From Acanthosepion esculentum (Eukaryota; Mollusca; Cephalopoda; Sepiida; Sepiidae), in contig OZ038478.1 in the NCBI GenBank assembly GCA_964036315.1, positions 142,470,565-142,534,564 on the forward strand: 64,000 bases of DNA, read 5' to 3'. Under the pieces are notes generated by a model, which was not told where the DNA came from, did not search any database, and saw nothing but the letters and a program-made list of their open reading frames with translations. Every line of letters begins with the position of its first letter. Positions within the stretch are counted from its first letter, which is position 1. Below are positions 63,998-64,000 of this stretch, in pieces. The translations under genes and the position numbers were made by a program.

Positions 63998-64000
63998 GAG
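63998..64000 (+). repeat. Partial monomer at right edge
   Basis: The last three bases are GAG, the first bases of the next monomer. The array continues to the right of the window, so neither array boundary is contained here. Confidence 0.9.

Larger units (their letters stand above)
1..64000 (+). repeat. 158-bp satellite DNA array, whole window
   Basis: Head-to-tail copies of one monomer fill the window with no spacer, gene or mobile element. The boundary motif GAGCCCAAC recurs every 158 or 157 bp from 65 to 63998. The 63,933 bp between those points fit about 405 monomers with a net loss of about 57 bp. All copies have the same orientation. Copies usually differ from the consensus by a few substitutions per monomer, and many variants are shared by neighbours or by monomers a whole number of units away. 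Long homogeneous arrays of nucleosome-sized monomers with higher-order structure are typical of eukaryotic centromeric or pericentromeric satellites. The repeat itself is read directly; the centromeric role is inference. I do not recognise the family or species. Confidence 0.98.

Noticed and set aside
1..64000. Hundreds of open frames of 61-101 codons on both strands, the plus-strand ones looking like a hydrophobic, membrane-type peptide (SLSILFTALIAFILIII)
   Set aside because: They recur once per monomer, overlap their neighbours because they are longer than 158 bp, and shift frame at each monomer (158 = 2 mod 3). Hydrophobicity follows from the T-rich strand. Fused 83- and 101-codon frames arise where a 1-bp loss changes the phase. 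Nonsense and indel changes are tolerated freely (8.6-10.2 kb), so there is no sign of coding constraint.
1..64000. CRISPR array
   Set aside because: The units are 158 bp and directly abutting, with no short repeat and unique spacer pattern and no cas genes.
1..64000. CENP-B box
   Set aside because: I did not see the NTTCGNNNNANNCGGGN pattern; the consensus has a single CpG (in TACCGCTC) and no CGGG.
1..64000. Telomeric or subtelomeric repeats
   Set aside because: No tandem TTTAGGG, TTAGGG or complements; the CCCTTAGAC segment is a single non-telomeric string inside each monomer.
1..64000. Repeat domain of a long protein or a bacterial tandem-repeat locus
   Set aside because: The unit length is not a multiple of 3, every frame contains stops within two or three monomers, and no flanking gene exists in 64 kb.

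Overview
The whole 64 kb window is one uninterrupted satellite-DNA array. A 158-bp, AT-rich monomer (about 34% GC by hand count of the consensus) repeats head-to-tail in one orientation from the first base to the last. From the first complete monomer boundary (65) to the last (63998) there are 63,933 bp, which fits about 405 monomers with a net loss of about 57 bp, mostly 1-bp contractions that give 157-bp monomers. I see no protein-coding gene, rRNA, tRNA, transposon, inversion or single-copy DNA. The many short open frames (61-101 codons) on both strands are by-products of the repeat and are not annotated as genes. This architecture is typical of eukaryotic (peri)centromeric or heterochromatic satellites; a plant is plausible from the monomer length, but I cannot name the species or satellite family from the sequence alone.

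The array is structured by variant blocks and higher-order repeats (HORs). Monomer positions below count from the G of GAGCCCAAC as position 1. Layout: 1-2590 is a mosaic of monomers carrying GCATGAAG plus GAGACAAA. 2591-3432 holds divergent monomers. 3433-4925 is a 632-bp (4-mer) HOR. 4926-6063 is a run of GATTTCACGTGG monomers. 6064-11275 is the most heterogeneous part. 11276-20273 is a homogenised block of GCATGAAG/GAGACAAA monomers with an embedded 1106-bp (7-mer) repeat. 20274-24101 is mixed. 24102-25363 is a second 632-bp tandem duplication. 25328-26745 is a 315-bp dimer HOR. 27375-32272 is 31 exact-length monomers in near-regular alternation of two types (316-bp dimer). 32273-35335 contains a partial copy of that region displaced by 6790 bp. 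35336-40384 is a 2525-bp (16-mer) tandem duplication with no difference seen by eye. 40385-47488 is mixed, with CACGTG monomers. 47489-49723 is an apparently perfect 1105-bp (7-mer) tandem duplication. 49724-55170 is mixed. 55171-58981 is a 1895-bp (12-mer) duplication with three substitutions seen. 60062-62299 is a further 1105-bp duplication with one substitution seen. The rest is mixed.

There are no genes to act together. The biological content is the evolutionary record of unequal exchange and segmental amplification: every duplication has a length close to an integer number of monomers, the same 7-mer and 4-mer unit sizes recur independently, and tagged multi-monomer cassettes reappear at distant places. 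The monomer also has features relevant to chromatin: nucleosome-scale length, spaced A-tracts, a 7-bp inverted repeat, a tandem heptamer, and a polymorphic CACGTG palindrome. A centromeric role is inferred and cannot be shown without CENH3/CENP-A data.
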